Assembly: GCF_014138045.1 (NCBI RefSeq) | Contig: NZ_JACGXA010000001.1 | Coordinates: 2,217,001-2,281,000 of the forward strand | Direction of reading: 5' to 3' | Origin: Nocardioides ginsengisegetis | GTDB taxonomy: Bacteria > Actinomycetota > Actinomycetes > Propionibacteriales > Nocardioidaceae | DNA: 64,000 nt | In this document: positions 48,873 through 57,878 of the stretch, one piece after another | Position numbering within the stretch: position 1 is the stretch's first letter | Layout: every line of letters begins with the position of its first letter | Position numbers and translations under genes: made by a program | Notes under the pieces: generated by a model | The model's database searches: none | Seen by the model: the letters and a program-made list of their open reading frames with translations, nothing else | Told to the model about the DNA's origin: nothing

Positions 48873-49910
48873 GTGCGGGCCCTGCTGGCGGTCGCCGCGC
48901 TGTCGGGCCTCCTGCTCGCGGGCTGCACGTCGACCGACGCCGACCCGGGGGTCGCCGAGCCGGGCTCCCCCGCCGGCTCCTCCGACGTGGTCTCCGACGA
49001 GCCCACCTTCGCTCCCCCGGCCGGCGTCACCGTCACCGACGTCCCCGACCGGCCGGTCGGCGTCGAGGCCGTCGGCTCCCATGCCTGGGCAGCCCTGCCC
49101 GACTCTGGCAGCCTCCTGACCGAGCACGGCCACGAGGTCCCGGTGGGCAGCGCACCGCTCCGGCTGGTCGCGACGCCCGCCGGTGTCTGGGTGAGCGTGA
49201 TCCGCGACGGCACCCTCGTCCGGATCGACCCGGACACCGAAGAGGTGGACCTGACCGTGCACCTCAAGCCGACCGGCAGTGAGCCGGAGGGGCTGGCCTG
49301 GGACGGCACCTCCCTCTGGGTGGTCGACCAGGCCCACGACCGGGTCCTGCGCGTCGACCCCGCGTCCGGCGCCGTCGTCGAGGCCGTCCCCACGGGCGCC
49401 GGTCCCCGGCTCGTCGCGCTCGGCGACCAGGGCGCGTGGGTCGCCGACTACGTCGACGCGTCCCTCACCCGGCTGCTGCTCGTCCACGACTGCGCGGCCC
49501 ACCTCCCCGAGTGCAGCGACTACGAGCCCCGCACGATCCCGCTCGACAACCAGTGCCTCACGCCGCAAGGACTTGCCTGGGTAGACCACGTCGTCTGGGT
49601 GACCTGCACGGTCCAGTCGCGGGTGATCGGCGTGGACGAGGTCACCGGCAAGGTGATCGCGCGCTTCCCCGTCGACCACGCCGACGCCGTGGTCGCCGAC
49701 GGCAACGACGTCTACGTCGTGGGCCAGGTCGGGCCCACGGTGCGCCGCATCGACACGACCACCCGGACGATCGGCGACCCGCTCGTCCTCGACGAGGCCG
49801 GACCCACCACCGAGAACGTCGCCGCGGCCATCGTCGGCGACACCCTCGTGGTGTCACATCCCGAGGTCCGTCGGCTCTATTCCGTCCCGCTGGGGCTGCT
49901 GCGCCGCTAG
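48873..49910 (+). CDS. Beta-propeller lipoprotein (YncE/Vgb-like)
   Basis: The 345-residue product has a lipoprotein signal (SGLLLAGC, Cys18), a Pro/Ser-rich linker, then repeating blades with the pattern VWVSVIRDGTLVRIDP, LWVVDQAHDRVLRVDP, VWVTCTVQSRVIGVD, DVYVVGQVGPTVRRID. This gives a seven-bladed-type propeller in the virginiamycin-B-lyase/YncE group. No lyase active site is obvious. It is likely tethered to the outer face of the membrane. GTG 48873 follows the previous stop closely. Confidence 0.82.
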   Translation: MRALLAVAALSGLLLAGCTSTDADPGVAEPGSPAGSSDVVSDEPTFAPPAGVTVTDVPDRPVGVEAVGSHAWAALPDSGSLLTEHGHEVPVGSAPLRLVATPAGVWVSVIRDGTLVRIDPDTEEVDLTVHLKPTGSEPEGLAWDGTSLWVVDQAHDRVLRVDPASGAVVEAVPTGAGPRLVALGDQGAWVADYVDASLTRLLLVHDCAAHLPECSDYEPRTIPLDNQCLTPQGLAWVDHVVWVTCTVQSRVIGVDEVTGKVIARFPVDHADAVVADGNDVYVVGQVGPTVRRIDTTTRTIGDPLVLDEAGPTTENVAAAIVGDTLVVSHPEVRRLYSVPLGLLRR

Positions 49911-49913
49911 CAT
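49908..49913 (+). promoter_or_regulatory. -10 element TAGCAT of the GH6-like gene
   Basis: TAGCAT occupies -12 to -7 before the GTG at 49920 and overlaps the stop codon of the lipoprotein gene. Confidence 0.45.
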
Positions 49914-49919
49914 TTTCGG

Positions 49920-51035
49920 GTGCTCCCCAACCCCCCTTCGGGTGCGCTGTCCCGGGTCCTGCGTCGCATCGGCGTGGCGGTTCTGGGCGTTGCGCTGCCG
50001 CTGACCCTCACCCCGCCGGACCACACCTCGGCCGCGGCGGGGCCGATCATCCCCCTCCCCGGCAACCCACTCGCCGCCCACCCGTGGGGCGTCTACCTCG
50101 GCCCGCAGGACATGGCCTGGGAGCCGTGGACGAAGGCGACCGGGCGCAAGAAGGAGCTGCTCGACAAGATCGTGCTGCAGCCCAAGGCGCAGTGGTACGG
50201 CAAGTGGGTCCCCGACCGGGACATCGCCGACCGCATCCACAAGCTCGTCGCCAGCGCCACAGGCGGCGACCCGGACGTGATGGTGCAGATGGCGATCTTC
50301 CGGATGGTCCCGTGGGAGGGCAACGACCGGGTCTGCAACCGGCTGCCCACCACCGCGGAGGTCGCGAGCTACAAGAAGTGGGTGCGCAACGCGGCGGCCG
50401 CCATCGGATCGACGTACGTCGCGATGATCCTTCAGCCCGACGGTCCCTTCGCGCTCTGCGCCAAGAACGGCTCGAAGCTGCCGTCGCGCATGATCCGCTA
50501 CGCCGCGAAGACCTTCAGCGCCAACCCGAACACCACGATCTACATCGACGCCGGCGCCGCCGACTGGAACCGCAGCAACCCCAAGACCGCCCTGAAGATC
50601 CTGATGCCCGCGGGGATCAGCATGGTCCGCGGCTTCGCCTTCAACTCCACCCACTACGACTCGGTCGCCGAGGAGGTGGAGTACGGCGCCGCCGTGGCGC
50701 AGGCCCTCGCGGAGAAGGGCATCCTCGACAAGCACTTCGTCGTCAACACCTCCTCCAACGGCCAGCCCTTCCGCGGCTACACCTACAAGGGCCCCGACTT
50801 CGACAACGCCTACGCCTGCCAGGACAAGACCCAGCACCACTGCGTCACCCTCGGCATCCCGCCGACGACCGACGTCGCCAACCCGGCCTGGGGCCTGACC
50901 CTCGGGCAACGCCTCAAGGCGGCGGCGTACGCCGACGGCTACCTGTGGTTCGGCCGGCCCTGGCTCTTCGAGCAGGCGAGCCCGTTCGTGATGAAGCGGG
51001 CGCTGACGCTGGCGCGGACGACTCCTTGGCAGTAG
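49920..51035 (+). CDS. Secreted glycoside hydrolase family 6-like protein
   Basis: The 371-residue protein has a basic N-terminus and a signal-like helix (about 13-32). The GH6 landmarks follow: VMVQMAIFRMVPWEG, YVAMILQPDGPF (usually EPDS/EPDG; the Glu is Gln but the catalytic Asp is kept), TIYIDAGAADW, HFVVNTSSNGQPFRG, and CVTLGIPPTTD...DGYLWFGRPW. Family 6 enzymes are beta-1,4-glucanases and cellobiohydrolases acting outside the cell. The first catalytic block is altered (ENDRVC-like instead of YxxPxRDC), so the substrate or activity may differ. It stops 23 bp before repeat copy 2. Confidence 0.8.
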   Translation: MLPNPPSGALSRVLRRIGVAVLGVALPLTLTPPDHTSAAAGPIIPLPGNPLAAHPWGVYLGPQDMAWEPWTKATGRKKELLDKIVLQPKAQWYGKWVPDRDIADRIHKLVASATGGDPDVMVQMAIFRMVPWEGNDRVCNRLPTTAEVASYKKWVRNAAAAIGSTYVAMILQPDGPFALCAKNGSKLPSRMIRYAAKTFSANPNTTIYIDAGAADWNRSNPKTALKILMPAGISMVRGFAFNSTHYDSVAEEVEYGAAVAQALAEKGILDKHFVVNTSSNGQPFRGYTYKGPDFDNAYACQDKTQHHCVTLGIPPTTDVANPAWGLTLGQRLKAAAYADGYLWFGRPWLFEQASPFVMKRALTLARTTPWQ

Positions 51036-51058
51036 GCCGCTGACGCGGCTTGGTTGCT

Positions 51059-51661
51059 TGTCGCCCGCTTCGCGGGCGGATTTCCGCTGCGCGGGGCTGC
51101 CTTCCCGGGAGGTCGGGCTTCGGGGTGTGGCCGACGGGGCGCTCCCACGGTCCCCTCGCGAGTCCCTGGGGTCGCCGTGTCGCCGCTACAGGCGGTTTCC
51201 TTCCGTGTTCGCCGTCGGCGGCGCCACGCCGACCTTTTACGGGACCTCGCGAGGGGCCCGCGTGCTCGCCCCGCCGTCCCCGGGCCGTCCCCGGGCTCTC
51301 GGGCGGGCGGGGAACAAGGTCCGGTCGACCACCGTGGCTGCGCTGCCGCAAGACAGGGGACATTCCGCGTCAGCGCGGAACGGGTCAGGTGGCGACCCTT
51401 GACCCCCGCCCGCCCGGGAGCCGGGCGGCGAGCCGTGGGGACGGGCGGGCGCGCACGCGGCGACGATGCGAGGTCCCGTCAAAGGGAGGCGCGGCGCCGC
51501 CCAGCGGCGGCCCGGCAGGAAACCACGCCGTGGCGAGCGACGCGGCGAGCATAGGGACTCGCGTCGTCGACGTGGGAGCGAACGCCCGGCCCCACCACCC
51601 CGCGCCGAGACTGTCCCGGGAAGGCAGCCCCGCGCAGCGGCAACCCGCGAAGCGGGCGACA
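51059..51661. repeat. Composite palindromic repeat, copy 2 (reversed: arm B' - centre - arm A')
   Basis: This 603-bp element lies between convergent genes (GH6 stop 51035, hisF stop 51666). It begins TGTCGCCCGCTTCGCGGGCG and ends with the complement, shortened by 4 bp. The left arm matches arm B of copies 1 and 3 reversed (CCCCTCGCGAG at about 51153 and CTCGCGAGGGG at about 51247); the right arm matches arm A reversed. The centre is 51313-51402. As a whole it is copy 3 turned round. The flank TTGGTTGCT just outside the left end is also next to copy 3. Confidence 0.92.
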
Positions 51662-51665
51662 CCCG

Positions 51666-52427
51666 TCAGCGAACGGGATGTCCCGCAGAGGCGAGCGCTG
51701 ACTTCACGTCAGCGATCCGGAGCGTGCCGAAGTGGAAGACCGTGGCCGCGAGGACCGCGTCGGCTCCGGCGTCGACGGCCGGGGCGAAGTGCTCGGCACG
51801 GCCGGCGCCGCCGGAGGCGATGACCGGGATGGTGACTTCGCGGCGGACGGCGCGGATCAGGTCGAGGTCGAAGCCGTCCTGGGTGCCGTCGGCGTCCATC
51901 GCGTTGAGCAGGATCTCGCCCGCGCCCAGCTCGGTGGCGCGGACGGCCCAGGCGATGGCGTCGAGGCCGGCGGACTCGCGGCCACCGTGGGTGGTGACCT
52001 CGAAGCCGGAGTCGGTGCCCGGCGCCCGGCGGGCATCCACGGACAGCACGAGGACCTGGTTGCCGAACCGGTCGGCGATCTCAGCGACCAGCTCGGGGCG
52101 CCGGATCGCCGCGGTGTTGACCGCGACCTTGTCGGCGCCGGCGCGCAGCAGCCGGTCGACGTCCTCGACCGAGGACACGCCCCCGCCGACGGTCAACGGG
52201 ATGAAGACCTCCTCGGCGGTGCGCGAGACGATCTCCATCGTGGTGGCCCGTCCCTCGTGGGAGGCGGAGATGTCGAGGAAGGTCAGCTCGTCGGCGCCCT
52301 CGGCGTCGTAGGTGCGGGCCAGCTCGACCGGGTCACCGGCGTCGCGGAGCTCCTTGAAGTTGATCCCCTTCACCACGCGCCCGGCGTCGACGTCGAGGCA
52401 CGGGATCACCCGGACGGCCAGGCTCAT
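51666..52427 (-). CDS. hisF: Imidazole glycerol phosphate synthase cyclase subunit
   Basis: The 253-residue TIM barrel closes the imidazole ring using ammonia from HisH. Catalytic Asp12 is in [15 protein letters not shown] and the second Asp in VLSVDARR; the phosphate loops are TVGGGVSS and ASGGAG. Length is standard. ATG 52427 overlaps the priA stop. It is the last gene of the his operon and runs into repeat copy 2. Confidence 0.97.
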   Translation of the reverse strand: MSLAVRVIPCLDVDAGRVVKGINFKELRDAGDPVELARTYDAEGADELTFLDISASHEGRATTMEIVSRTAEEVFIPLTVGGGVSSVEDVDRLLRAGADKVAVNTAAIRRPELVAEIADRFGNQVLVLSVDARRAPGTDSGFEVTTHGGRESAGLDAIAWAVRATELGAGEILLNAMDADGTQDGFDLDLIRAVRREVTIPVIASGGAGRAEHFAPAVDAGADAVLAATVFHFGTLRIADVKSALASAGHPVR

Positions 52428-53155
52428 GCGGTGCCCTTGGTGAGGGCCAGCGCGTCCTCGAGGGTGAAGCGACCCTCGTAGAGCGCCGTGCCGGCGATCG
52501 CGCCCTCGACGCCCTCGGGCACCAGCTCCATCAGGGCGCGGATGTCGTCGAGGGTGGTGACGCCGCCCGAGGCGATGACCGGCGCGGAGGTCACCGCGCA
52601 GACGTCGCGCAGCAGCTGGAGGTTGGGGCCGGCGAGCATGCCGTCCTTGTTGACGTCGGTGACGACGTAGCGCGCGCAGCCCTCGGCGTCGAGGCGGGCC
52701 AACGTCTCGTAGAGGTCGCCGCCCTCCTGGGTCCAGCCGCGGGCGGCGAGGGTGCGACCGCGTACGTCGAGCCCGATGGCGATCCGGTCGCCGTGCTCGG
52801 CGATCACCTTGGCGCACCACTCCGGCTGCTCGAGCGCGGCGGTGCCGATGTTGACCCGGCGGCAGCCGGTGGCCAGCGCGGCCGCGAGCGACTCGTCGTC
52901 ACGGATGCCGCCGCTCATCTCCACCTGGATGTCGAGGGCGCCGACGATCTCGGCCTGCAGCTCGCGGTTGGTGCCGCGGCCGAACGCCGCGTCGAGGTCG
53001 ACGAGGTGCAGCCACTCGGCGCCGGCGTCCTGCCACCGGCGGGCGGCGGCCACGGGGTCGCCGTACACGCGCTCGGAGCCGGCGACGCCCTGGGCGAGCT
53101 GGACGGCCCGGCCCTCGGTGATGTCGACGGCGGGGAGGAGCTGGAGGTAGGACAT
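52424..53155 (-). CDS. priA: Bifunctional HisA/TrpF isomerase PriA
   Basis: The 243-residue TIM barrel isomerises ProFAR, and in actinobacteria also phosphoribosyl-anthranilate, since no trpF is present. Asp11 is in [15 protein letters not shown] and the catalytic Asp in [28 protein letters not shown] and the Arg-rich loops match PriA rather than plain HisA. Dual use is inferred from the family and from the missing trpF. ATG 53155 is 11 bp after the small gene. Confidence 0.93.
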   Translation of the reverse strand: MSYLQLLPAVDITEGRAVQLAQGVAGSERVYGDPVAAARRWQDAGAEWLHLVDLDAAFGRGTNRELQAEIVGALDIQVEMSGGIRDDESLAAALATGCRRVNIGTAALEQPEWCAKVIAEHGDRIAIGLDVRGRTLAARGWTQEGGDLYETLARLDAEGCARYVVTDVNKDGMLAGPNLQLLRDVCAVTSAPVIASGGVTTLDDIRALMELVPEGVEGAIAGTALYEGRFTLEDALALTKGTA

Positions 53156-53166
53156 GGGGCTTCTTC

Positions 53167-53496
53167 CTAGGTGCGGCGGAACAGCATGGTGTACAGGACG
53201 GGGGCGGCCAGGATCGAGACGATCAGCGCACCGACGCGGGCGGACCACTCGGGGACGAAGAGCCAGACCAGGATGTTGAGCAGCAGGAGCAGCGCGATCG
53301 TCGCGCCGGTCTGGCGGCGACGCCGCTGGGCGAGGATGCCGGTCTGCCGGGGGCGGCGCCGGGGCAGTCTGGAGGTCAGGACGGCGCGGCGCGCGTCGCG
53401 GCGCTCACGCCGCTCGGCCTCGGCGGCCCGGGCGGCGGCGAGCACGGCGGCCTCCCGCTCGCGCTCCTCGCGGCGTCGGGCGCGCTCCTTGCTCAC
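53167..53496 (-). CDS. Small membrane protein with basic coiled N-terminus (109 aa), in his operon
   Basis: The 109-residue product has a very charged helix ([37 protein letters not shown], about 2-40), an Arg-rich linker, then two hydrophobic helices (about 66-84 and 87-105). Function is unknown. Actinobacteria often carry a small membrane gene at this place between hisH and hisA. GTG 53496 overlaps the hisH stop (GTGA). Confidence 0.8.
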   Translation of the reverse strand: MSKERARRREEREREAAVLAAARAAEAERRERRDARRAVLTSRLPRRRPRQTGILAQRRRRQTGATIALLLLLNILVWLFVPEWSARVGALIVSILAAPVLYTMLFRRT

Positions 53497-54122
53497 AGGG
53501 TCCCCACCCAGTTGTGCAGGAGGGCGGCACCGGCGTCCCCGGACTTCTCCGGGTGGAACTGGGTGGCCGTGAGCGGGCCGTTCTCGACCGCGGCGACGAA
53601 GCGGTCGCCACCGTGCTCGGCCCAGGTCACCAGTGGCGCGCGCGTGCGGTCGTTGGTGACAAGGGTCCAGTCGCGGACGCCGTAGGAGTGCACGAAGTAG
53701 AACCGCTCGTCCTCGACGCCGGCGAACAGCGTCGACCCCTCGGGGACCTCGACGGTGTTCCAGCCCATGTGGGGCACGACGGGGGCCTGGAGGCGCTCCA
53801 CGACGCCGGGCCACTCGTCGCAGCCCTCGGTCTCCACGCCGTGCTCGACCCCGCGCTCGAACAGCACCTGCATGCCGACGCAGATGCCGAGCACCGGACG
53901 ACCGCCGGCGAGGCGGCGGCCGATCAGCCGGTCCCCCTTGATGGCACGCAACCCGGCCATGCACGCGGCGTAGGCGCCCACACCCGGCACGAGCAGGCCG
54001 TCGGCGTCCAGGCAGGTCTGGAAGTCCGAGGTCAGCACGGCCGTGGCGCCGGCGCGCTCGACCGCGCGGACGGCCGAGCGGAGGTTGCCCGAGCCGTAGT
54101 CCAGGACGGCGACCGTGCTCAG
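53493..54122 (-). CDS. hisH: Imidazole glycerol phosphate synthase glutaminase subunit, CTG start
   Basis: The 209-residue amidotransferase makes ammonia for HisF. It has nucleophile Cys81 in [11 protein letters not shown] and the His/Glu pair in QFHPEKSG. The conserved N-terminus [14 protein letters not shown] is encoded, but the first standard start in frame (GTG 54038) would delete it. The codon before AGC-ACG-GTC is CTG at 54122, which overlaps the hisB stop (CTGA). Homologues read GTG or ATG here, so this is probably a real CTG start. The frame and function are certain; the start is inferred. Confidence 0.92.
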   Translation of the reverse strand: MSTVAVLDYGSGNLRSAVRAVERAGATAVLTSDFQTCLDADGLLVPGVGAYAACMAGLRAIKGDRLIGRRLAGGRPVLGICVGMQVLFERGVEHGVETEGCDEWPGVVERLQAPVVPHMGWNTVEVPEGSTLFAGVEDERFYFVHSYGVRDWTLVTNDRTRAPLVTWAEHGGDRFVAAVENGPLTATQFHPEKSGDAGAALLHNWVGTL

Positions 54123-54718
54123 AGCGCGCCCTTGGTCGAGGGGATGCCGGTCTCGCGCGGGTCGAGCGCGACCGCGTCGCGGAACGCCCGGGCGAACGCC
54201 TTGAACTGCGTCTCCACGATGTGGTGCGGCTCGCGGCCGGCCAGGACCCGCACGTGCAGGGCGATGTGGGCGTGGAAGGCCAGCGTCTCGAAGACGTGAC
54301 GGGTCAGCGAGCCGAGATAGTCGCCGCCGAGGACGACGTACTGCTGGCCCTCGGGCTCCCCCGTGTGCACGCAGTAGGGACGACCCGACACGTCGACGAC
54401 GGCCTGGACGAGCGCCTCGTCGAGCGGCACGGTCGCGTCGCCGAAGCGGCGGATGCCGACCTTGTCGCCGAGCGCCTCGCGCAGCGCCTGGCCGAGCACG
54501 ATCGCGGTGTCCTCGACGGTGTGGTGCGCGTCGATGTGCAGGTCGCCCTCGGTCTGGACCGTCAGGTCGAGCAGGGCGTGCCGGGCGAAGGCGGTGAGCA
54601 TGTGGTCGTAGAAGCCGACACCGGTCGAGATGTCGTGGCGGCCGGAGCCGTCCAGGTCGACCTCGACGAGCACCTTCGACTCGCTGGTCTGCCGCTCGAG
54701 GCGGGCGGTCCTGCTCAT
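54119..54718 (-). CDS. hisB: Imidazoleglycerol-phosphate dehydratase
   Basis: The 199-residue single-function enzyme removes water from IGP. The two manganese motifs are [11 protein letters not shown] and PHHIVE, with [15 protein letters not shown] between them. No phosphatase domain is fused. ATG 54718 overlaps the hisC stop (ATGA). Confidence 0.97.
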   Translation of the reverse strand: MSRTARLERQTSESKVLVEVDLDGSGRHDISTGVGFYDHMLTAFARHALLDLTVQTEGDLHIDAHHTVEDTAIVLGQALREALGDKVGIRRFGDATVPLDEALVQAVVDVSGRPYCVHTGEPEGQQYVVLGGDYLGSLTRHVFETLAFHAHIALHVRVLAGREPHHIVETQFKAFARAFRDAVALDPRETGIPSTKGAL

Positions 54719-55815
54719 GTGAGTCCCTCTTCCGTGACTGCTGTGAGTGCCTGCTTGAACGCGGTCATCTCCGCGGGGGTGCCGATCGAGACGCGGAGCC
54801 AGCCATCGGGTCCGACCTCGCGGATCAGCACACCCCGGTCGACCAGACCCTTCCAGACAGCATGACGGTCCGCGAACGTCCCGAACAACGCGAAGTTGGC
54901 GTCGCTGTCGGCGACGGTGTGCCCCTGCTCGCGCAGCCAGGCCACGGTCGCGTCCCGCTCGGTGCGCAGGTCGTCGACCCGGCCGAGCAGCTCGGGGGCG
55001 TGCCGCAGGGCCGCGAGCGCGACCGCCTGGGTGACGGCGGAGAGGTGGTACGGCAGGCGTACGACGCGGATCGCGTCGCAGATCTCCGGGGCCGCGGCGA
55101 GGTAGCCGAGCCGGGCGCCGGCCAGCGCGAACGCCTTGGACATCGTGCGCGACACGACCAGGTTGCGGTGGTCCGGCAGCAGCTCGAGGGCGCTGGGGGT
55201 GCCGCTGCGGCGGAACTCGCCGTACGCCTCGTCGACGACCAGCACGCCGCCGTCGCCGACGGCCTCACACAGGCCCGCCACCGCCTCGGGCGGCAGGGCC
55301 GTGCCCGTCGGGTTGTTCGGTGACGGGAGCAGCACGACGCTCGGCCGGACCTCCTCGACCAGGGCGTGCGCCTTGTCGAGGTCGAGGGAGAAGTCGCTCT
55401 CGCGGTGGCCGGTGACCCACTCGGTCATCGTGTCCCGGGCGTACTCGGGATACATGGAGTACGTCGGCGCGAAGCTCAGCGCCGTGCGCCCCGGGCCGCC
55501 GAACGCCTGGAGCAGCTGGAGCATGACCTCGTTGGAGCCGTTGGCGGCCCACACCTGCTCGGGCGCGATGCCGTGCGGGGTGTCGCGCGAGAGGTAGCCG
55601 GCCAGCGCGGTCCGGAGCTCGGTGAACTCGCGGTCGGGGTAGCGGTTGAGCGACCCCGCGGCCTCGGCGACCGCGGTCGCGATGTCCGCGACGCAGGCCG
55701 GCGAGGGGCCGTAGGGGTTCTCGTTGACGTTGAGCTGCACGGGCAGGTCGAGCTGCGGGGCGCCGTAGGGCGCCAGGCCGCGCAGCTCCTCGCGGAGCGG
55801 CGGGAAGTCGGTCAT
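54715..55815 (-). CDS. hisC: Histidinol-phosphate aminotransferase
   Basis: The 366-residue PLP enzyme converts imidazole acetol phosphate to histidinol phosphate. [14 protein letters not shown], the PNNPTG turn, VVDEAYGEF and the PLP Lys in [18 protein letters not shown] are all present. ATG 55815 overlaps the hisD stop. Length is standard. Confidence 0.96.
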   Translation of the reverse strand: MTDFPPLREELRGLAPYGAPQLDLPVQLNVNENPYGPSPACVADIATAVAEAAGSLNRYPDREFTELRTALAGYLSRDTPHGIAPEQVWAANGSNEVMLQLLQAFGGPGRTALSFAPTYSMYPEYARDTMTEWVTGHRESDFSLDLDKAHALVEEVRPSVVLLPSPNNPTGTALPPEAVAGLCEAVGDGGVLVVDEAYGEFRRSGTPSALELLPDHRNLVVSRTMSKAFALAGARLGYLAAAPEICDAIRVVRLPYHLSAVTQAVALAALRHAPELLGRVDDLRTERDATVAWLREQGHTVADSDANFALFGTFADRHAVWKGLVDRGVLIREVGPDGWLRVSIGTPAEMTAFKQALTAVTEEGLT

Positions 55816-57146
55816 GACGTCTCGACAGGCTCGACGACCGAGGGGAACCGGACGCGGACCGCGGCACCGTGACCCGGCAGGTCCTCGGCCTCGGCGAGGG
55901 TGATGACGTGGTCAGCCACCTCGGCGAGGGCCTCGCGGGAGTAGTCCACGACGTGCACCGACTTGGTGAACGCGCGCACCGACAGACCCGAGGAGTGGCA
56001 CGCGCAGCCACCCGTGGGCAGGACGTGGTTGGACCCGGCGCAGTAGTCACCCAGCGACACCGGCGCGTGCGGGCCGACGAAGATCGCGCCCGCGTTGCGG
56101 ACCCGGGCCGCCCAGCCGGCAGCGTCCTCGGTGTGGATCTCGAGGTGCTCCGCGGCATACGCGTTGACCACGTCGAGGCCCTGCTCGAGGTCGTCGACCA
56201 GGACGATGCCCGACTGCGCCCCGGACAGGGCCGTGGTGATCCGGTCGGTGTGCTTGGTCGCGAAGACCTGCTTGTCCAGCTCGGCCTCGACCTCGCCCGC
56301 CAGCCGCTCGGAGGGCGTGACGAGCACGGCGCCGGCCAGCGGGTCGTGCTCGGCCTGGCTGACCAGGTCGGCGGCGACGTACGACGCATCGGCGCTGTCG
56401 TCGGCCAGGATCGCGATCTCGGTGGGGCCGGCCTCGGAGTCGATGCCGACCTCGCCCTTGAGCAGCCGCTTGGCCGTGACGGTGTAGATGTTGCCCGGAC
56501 CGGTGACCAGGTCGACGCGACGGCACGGACCGGTGCCGAGCGCGAACATCGCGATCGACTGGGCACCGCCCACGGCGTAGACCTCCTCGACGCCGAGCAG
56601 CGCGCACGCAGCCAGGATCGTCGGGTGCGGCAGCCCCCCGAACTCCTTCTGGGGAGGCGAGGCCAGCGCGATCGAGGTGACCCCCGCGGTCTGGGCGGGG
56701 ACGACGTTCATGAGCACGCTGGAGACCAGTGGTGCGAGGCCACCTGGGACGTAGAGGCCGACGCGGTCGACCGGCACCTTGCGGTGGGTCACCCGGGCGC
56801 CGTCGCCCAGCTCGGTGGTGACGTCGTGCTCGAGCTCGGCCTCGCAGGTGGCGCGGAGCCGGCGGACCGACTCCTCGAGGCCGGCGCGGATCGCCGGGTC
56901 GAGCTCGGCGAGGGCGGAGTCGAGCGCGGCCTGAGGCACGCGGATGTCCTCGACGACGACGCCGTCGAACTTCTCGGTCAGCTCGCGGATCGCGTCGAGC
57001 CCGCGCGTGCGTACCGCCTCGATGATCGGGAGGACGGCATGGGTCGCGGCCTCGACGTCGAACTCGGCGCGCGGCACGGCGGCGCGGTAGTCGACGGGAG
57101 CCGCGCCCTCGGCGGCGGCTCCACGCAGGTCGATCCGGCGAATCAT
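55812..57146 (-). CDS. hisD: Histidinol dehydrogenase
   Basis: The 444-residue enzyme performs the last two oxidations of histidine synthesis. Motifs: [57 protein letters not shown] and the catalytic EH in [11 protein letters not shown]. The C-terminal VVEPVETS comes from a dispersed short repeat (see 55817-55840). ATG 57146 lies 6 nt after TAGAAT, so the his operon mRNA is probably leaderless. It leads hisD-hisC-hisB-hisH-109aa-priA-hisF. Confidence 0.97.
   Translation of the reverse strand: MIRRIDLRGAAAEGAAPVDYRAAVPRAEFDVEAATHAVLPIIEAVRTRGLDAIRELTEKFDGVVVEDIRVPQAALDSALAELDPAIRAGLEESVRRLRATCEAELEHDVTTELGDGARVTHRKVPVDRVGLYVPGGLAPLVSSVLMNVVPAQTAGVTSIALASPPQKEFGGLPHPTILAACALLGVEEVYAVGGAQSIAMFALGTGPCRRVDLVTGPGNIYTVTAKRLLKGEVGIDSEAGPTEIAILADDSADASYVAADLVSQAEHDPLAGAVLVTPSERLAGEVEAELDKQVFATKHTDRITTALSGAQSGIVLVDDLEQGLDVVNAYAAEHLEIHTEDAAGWAARVRNAGAIFVGPHAPVSLGDYCAGSNHVLPTGGCACHSSGLSVRAFTKSVHVVDYSREALAEVADHVITLAEAEDLPGHGAAVRVRFPSVVEPVETS
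55817..55840. repeat. Short dispersed repeat (TCGACAGGCTC core) at the hisD 3' end
   Basis: The core TCGACAGGCTC is shared with 58733-58756 in ybaK. On the reverse strand it encodes the last residues of HisD (VVEPVETS). Confidence 0.6.
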
Positions 57147-57152
57147 GCCCTG

Positions 57153-57158
57153 ATTCTA
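57153..57158 (-). promoter_or_regulatory. -10 element TAGAAT of the his operon
   Basis: On the reverse strand TAGAAT occupies exactly -12 to -7 relative to the A of hisD ATG. No -35 consensus is clear. The edge of repeat copy 3 is about 70 bp upstream. Confidence 0.55.
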
Positions 57159-57225
57159 CGGACGCGGCTCGCCGCGCCCGAACCGGCGACGACGCATGGA
57201 CGGGCCGCTGCGCGGGTTGGTTGCT

Positions 57226-57832
57226 TGTCGCCCGCTTCGCGGGCGGGTTGCCGCTGCGCGGGGCTGCCTTCCCGGGACATCTCGGCGCGGGGTGGTGGGG
57301 CCGGACGGTCGCTCCCACGTCGACGATGCGAGTCCCTATGCTCGCCGCGTCGCTCGCCACGGCGTGGGTTTCCTGCCGGGCCGCCGCTGGGCGGCGCCGC
57401 GCCTCCCTTTGACGGGACCTCGCATCGTCGCCGCGTGCGCGCCCGCCCGTCCCCACGGCTCGCCGCCCGGCTCCCGGGCGGGCGGGGGTCAAGGGTCGCC
57501 ACCTGACTCGTCTTGGGCTGACGCGGCATGTCCCCTGTCCTGCGGCAGCGCAGCCACGGTGGTCGACCGGACCTTGTTCCCCGCCCGCCCGAGAGCCCGG
57601 GGACGGCCCGGGGACGGCGGGGCGAGCACGCGGGCCCCTCGCGAGGTCCCGTAAAAGGTCGGCGTGGCGCCGCCGACGGCGAACACGGAAGGAAACCACC
57701 TGTAGCGGCGACACGGCGACCCAAGGGACTCGCGAGGGGACCGTGGGAGCGCCCCGTCGGCCCCACCCCGTAGCCCGACCTCCCGGGAAGGCAACCCCGC
57801 GCAGCGGCAACCGGCCCGCGAAGCGGGCGACA
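57226..57832. repeat. Composite palindromic repeat, copy 3 (arm A - inverted centre - arm B)
   Basis: This 607-bp element lies between two divergent genes (hisD and the LON-domain gene). It starts TGTCGCCCGCTTCGCGGGCG; the inverted repeat can be extended outward to GCTTGTC/GACAAGC (57224-57834). Arm A (about 57275-57488) is nearly identical to copy 1, and arm B likewise. The centre (57489-57578) runs opposite to that in copy 1, and its internal hairpin TTCCGCG/CGCGGAA is lost here. All frames through it lack codon bias or recognisable domains. Confidence 0.92.
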
Positions 57833-57866
57833 AGCGAGCCGCGCCAGCGAAGCTGGCGCGATCGCC

Positions 57867-57872
57867 TAGGTT
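57867..57872 (+). promoter_or_regulatory. -10 element TAGGTT of the LON-domain gene
   Basis: TAGGTT occupies -12 to -7 before GTG 57879. A hairpin GCGCCAGC/GCTGGCGC (57841-57859) sits where the -35 would be. Confidence 0.5.
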
Positions 57873-57878
57873 GGTCGT

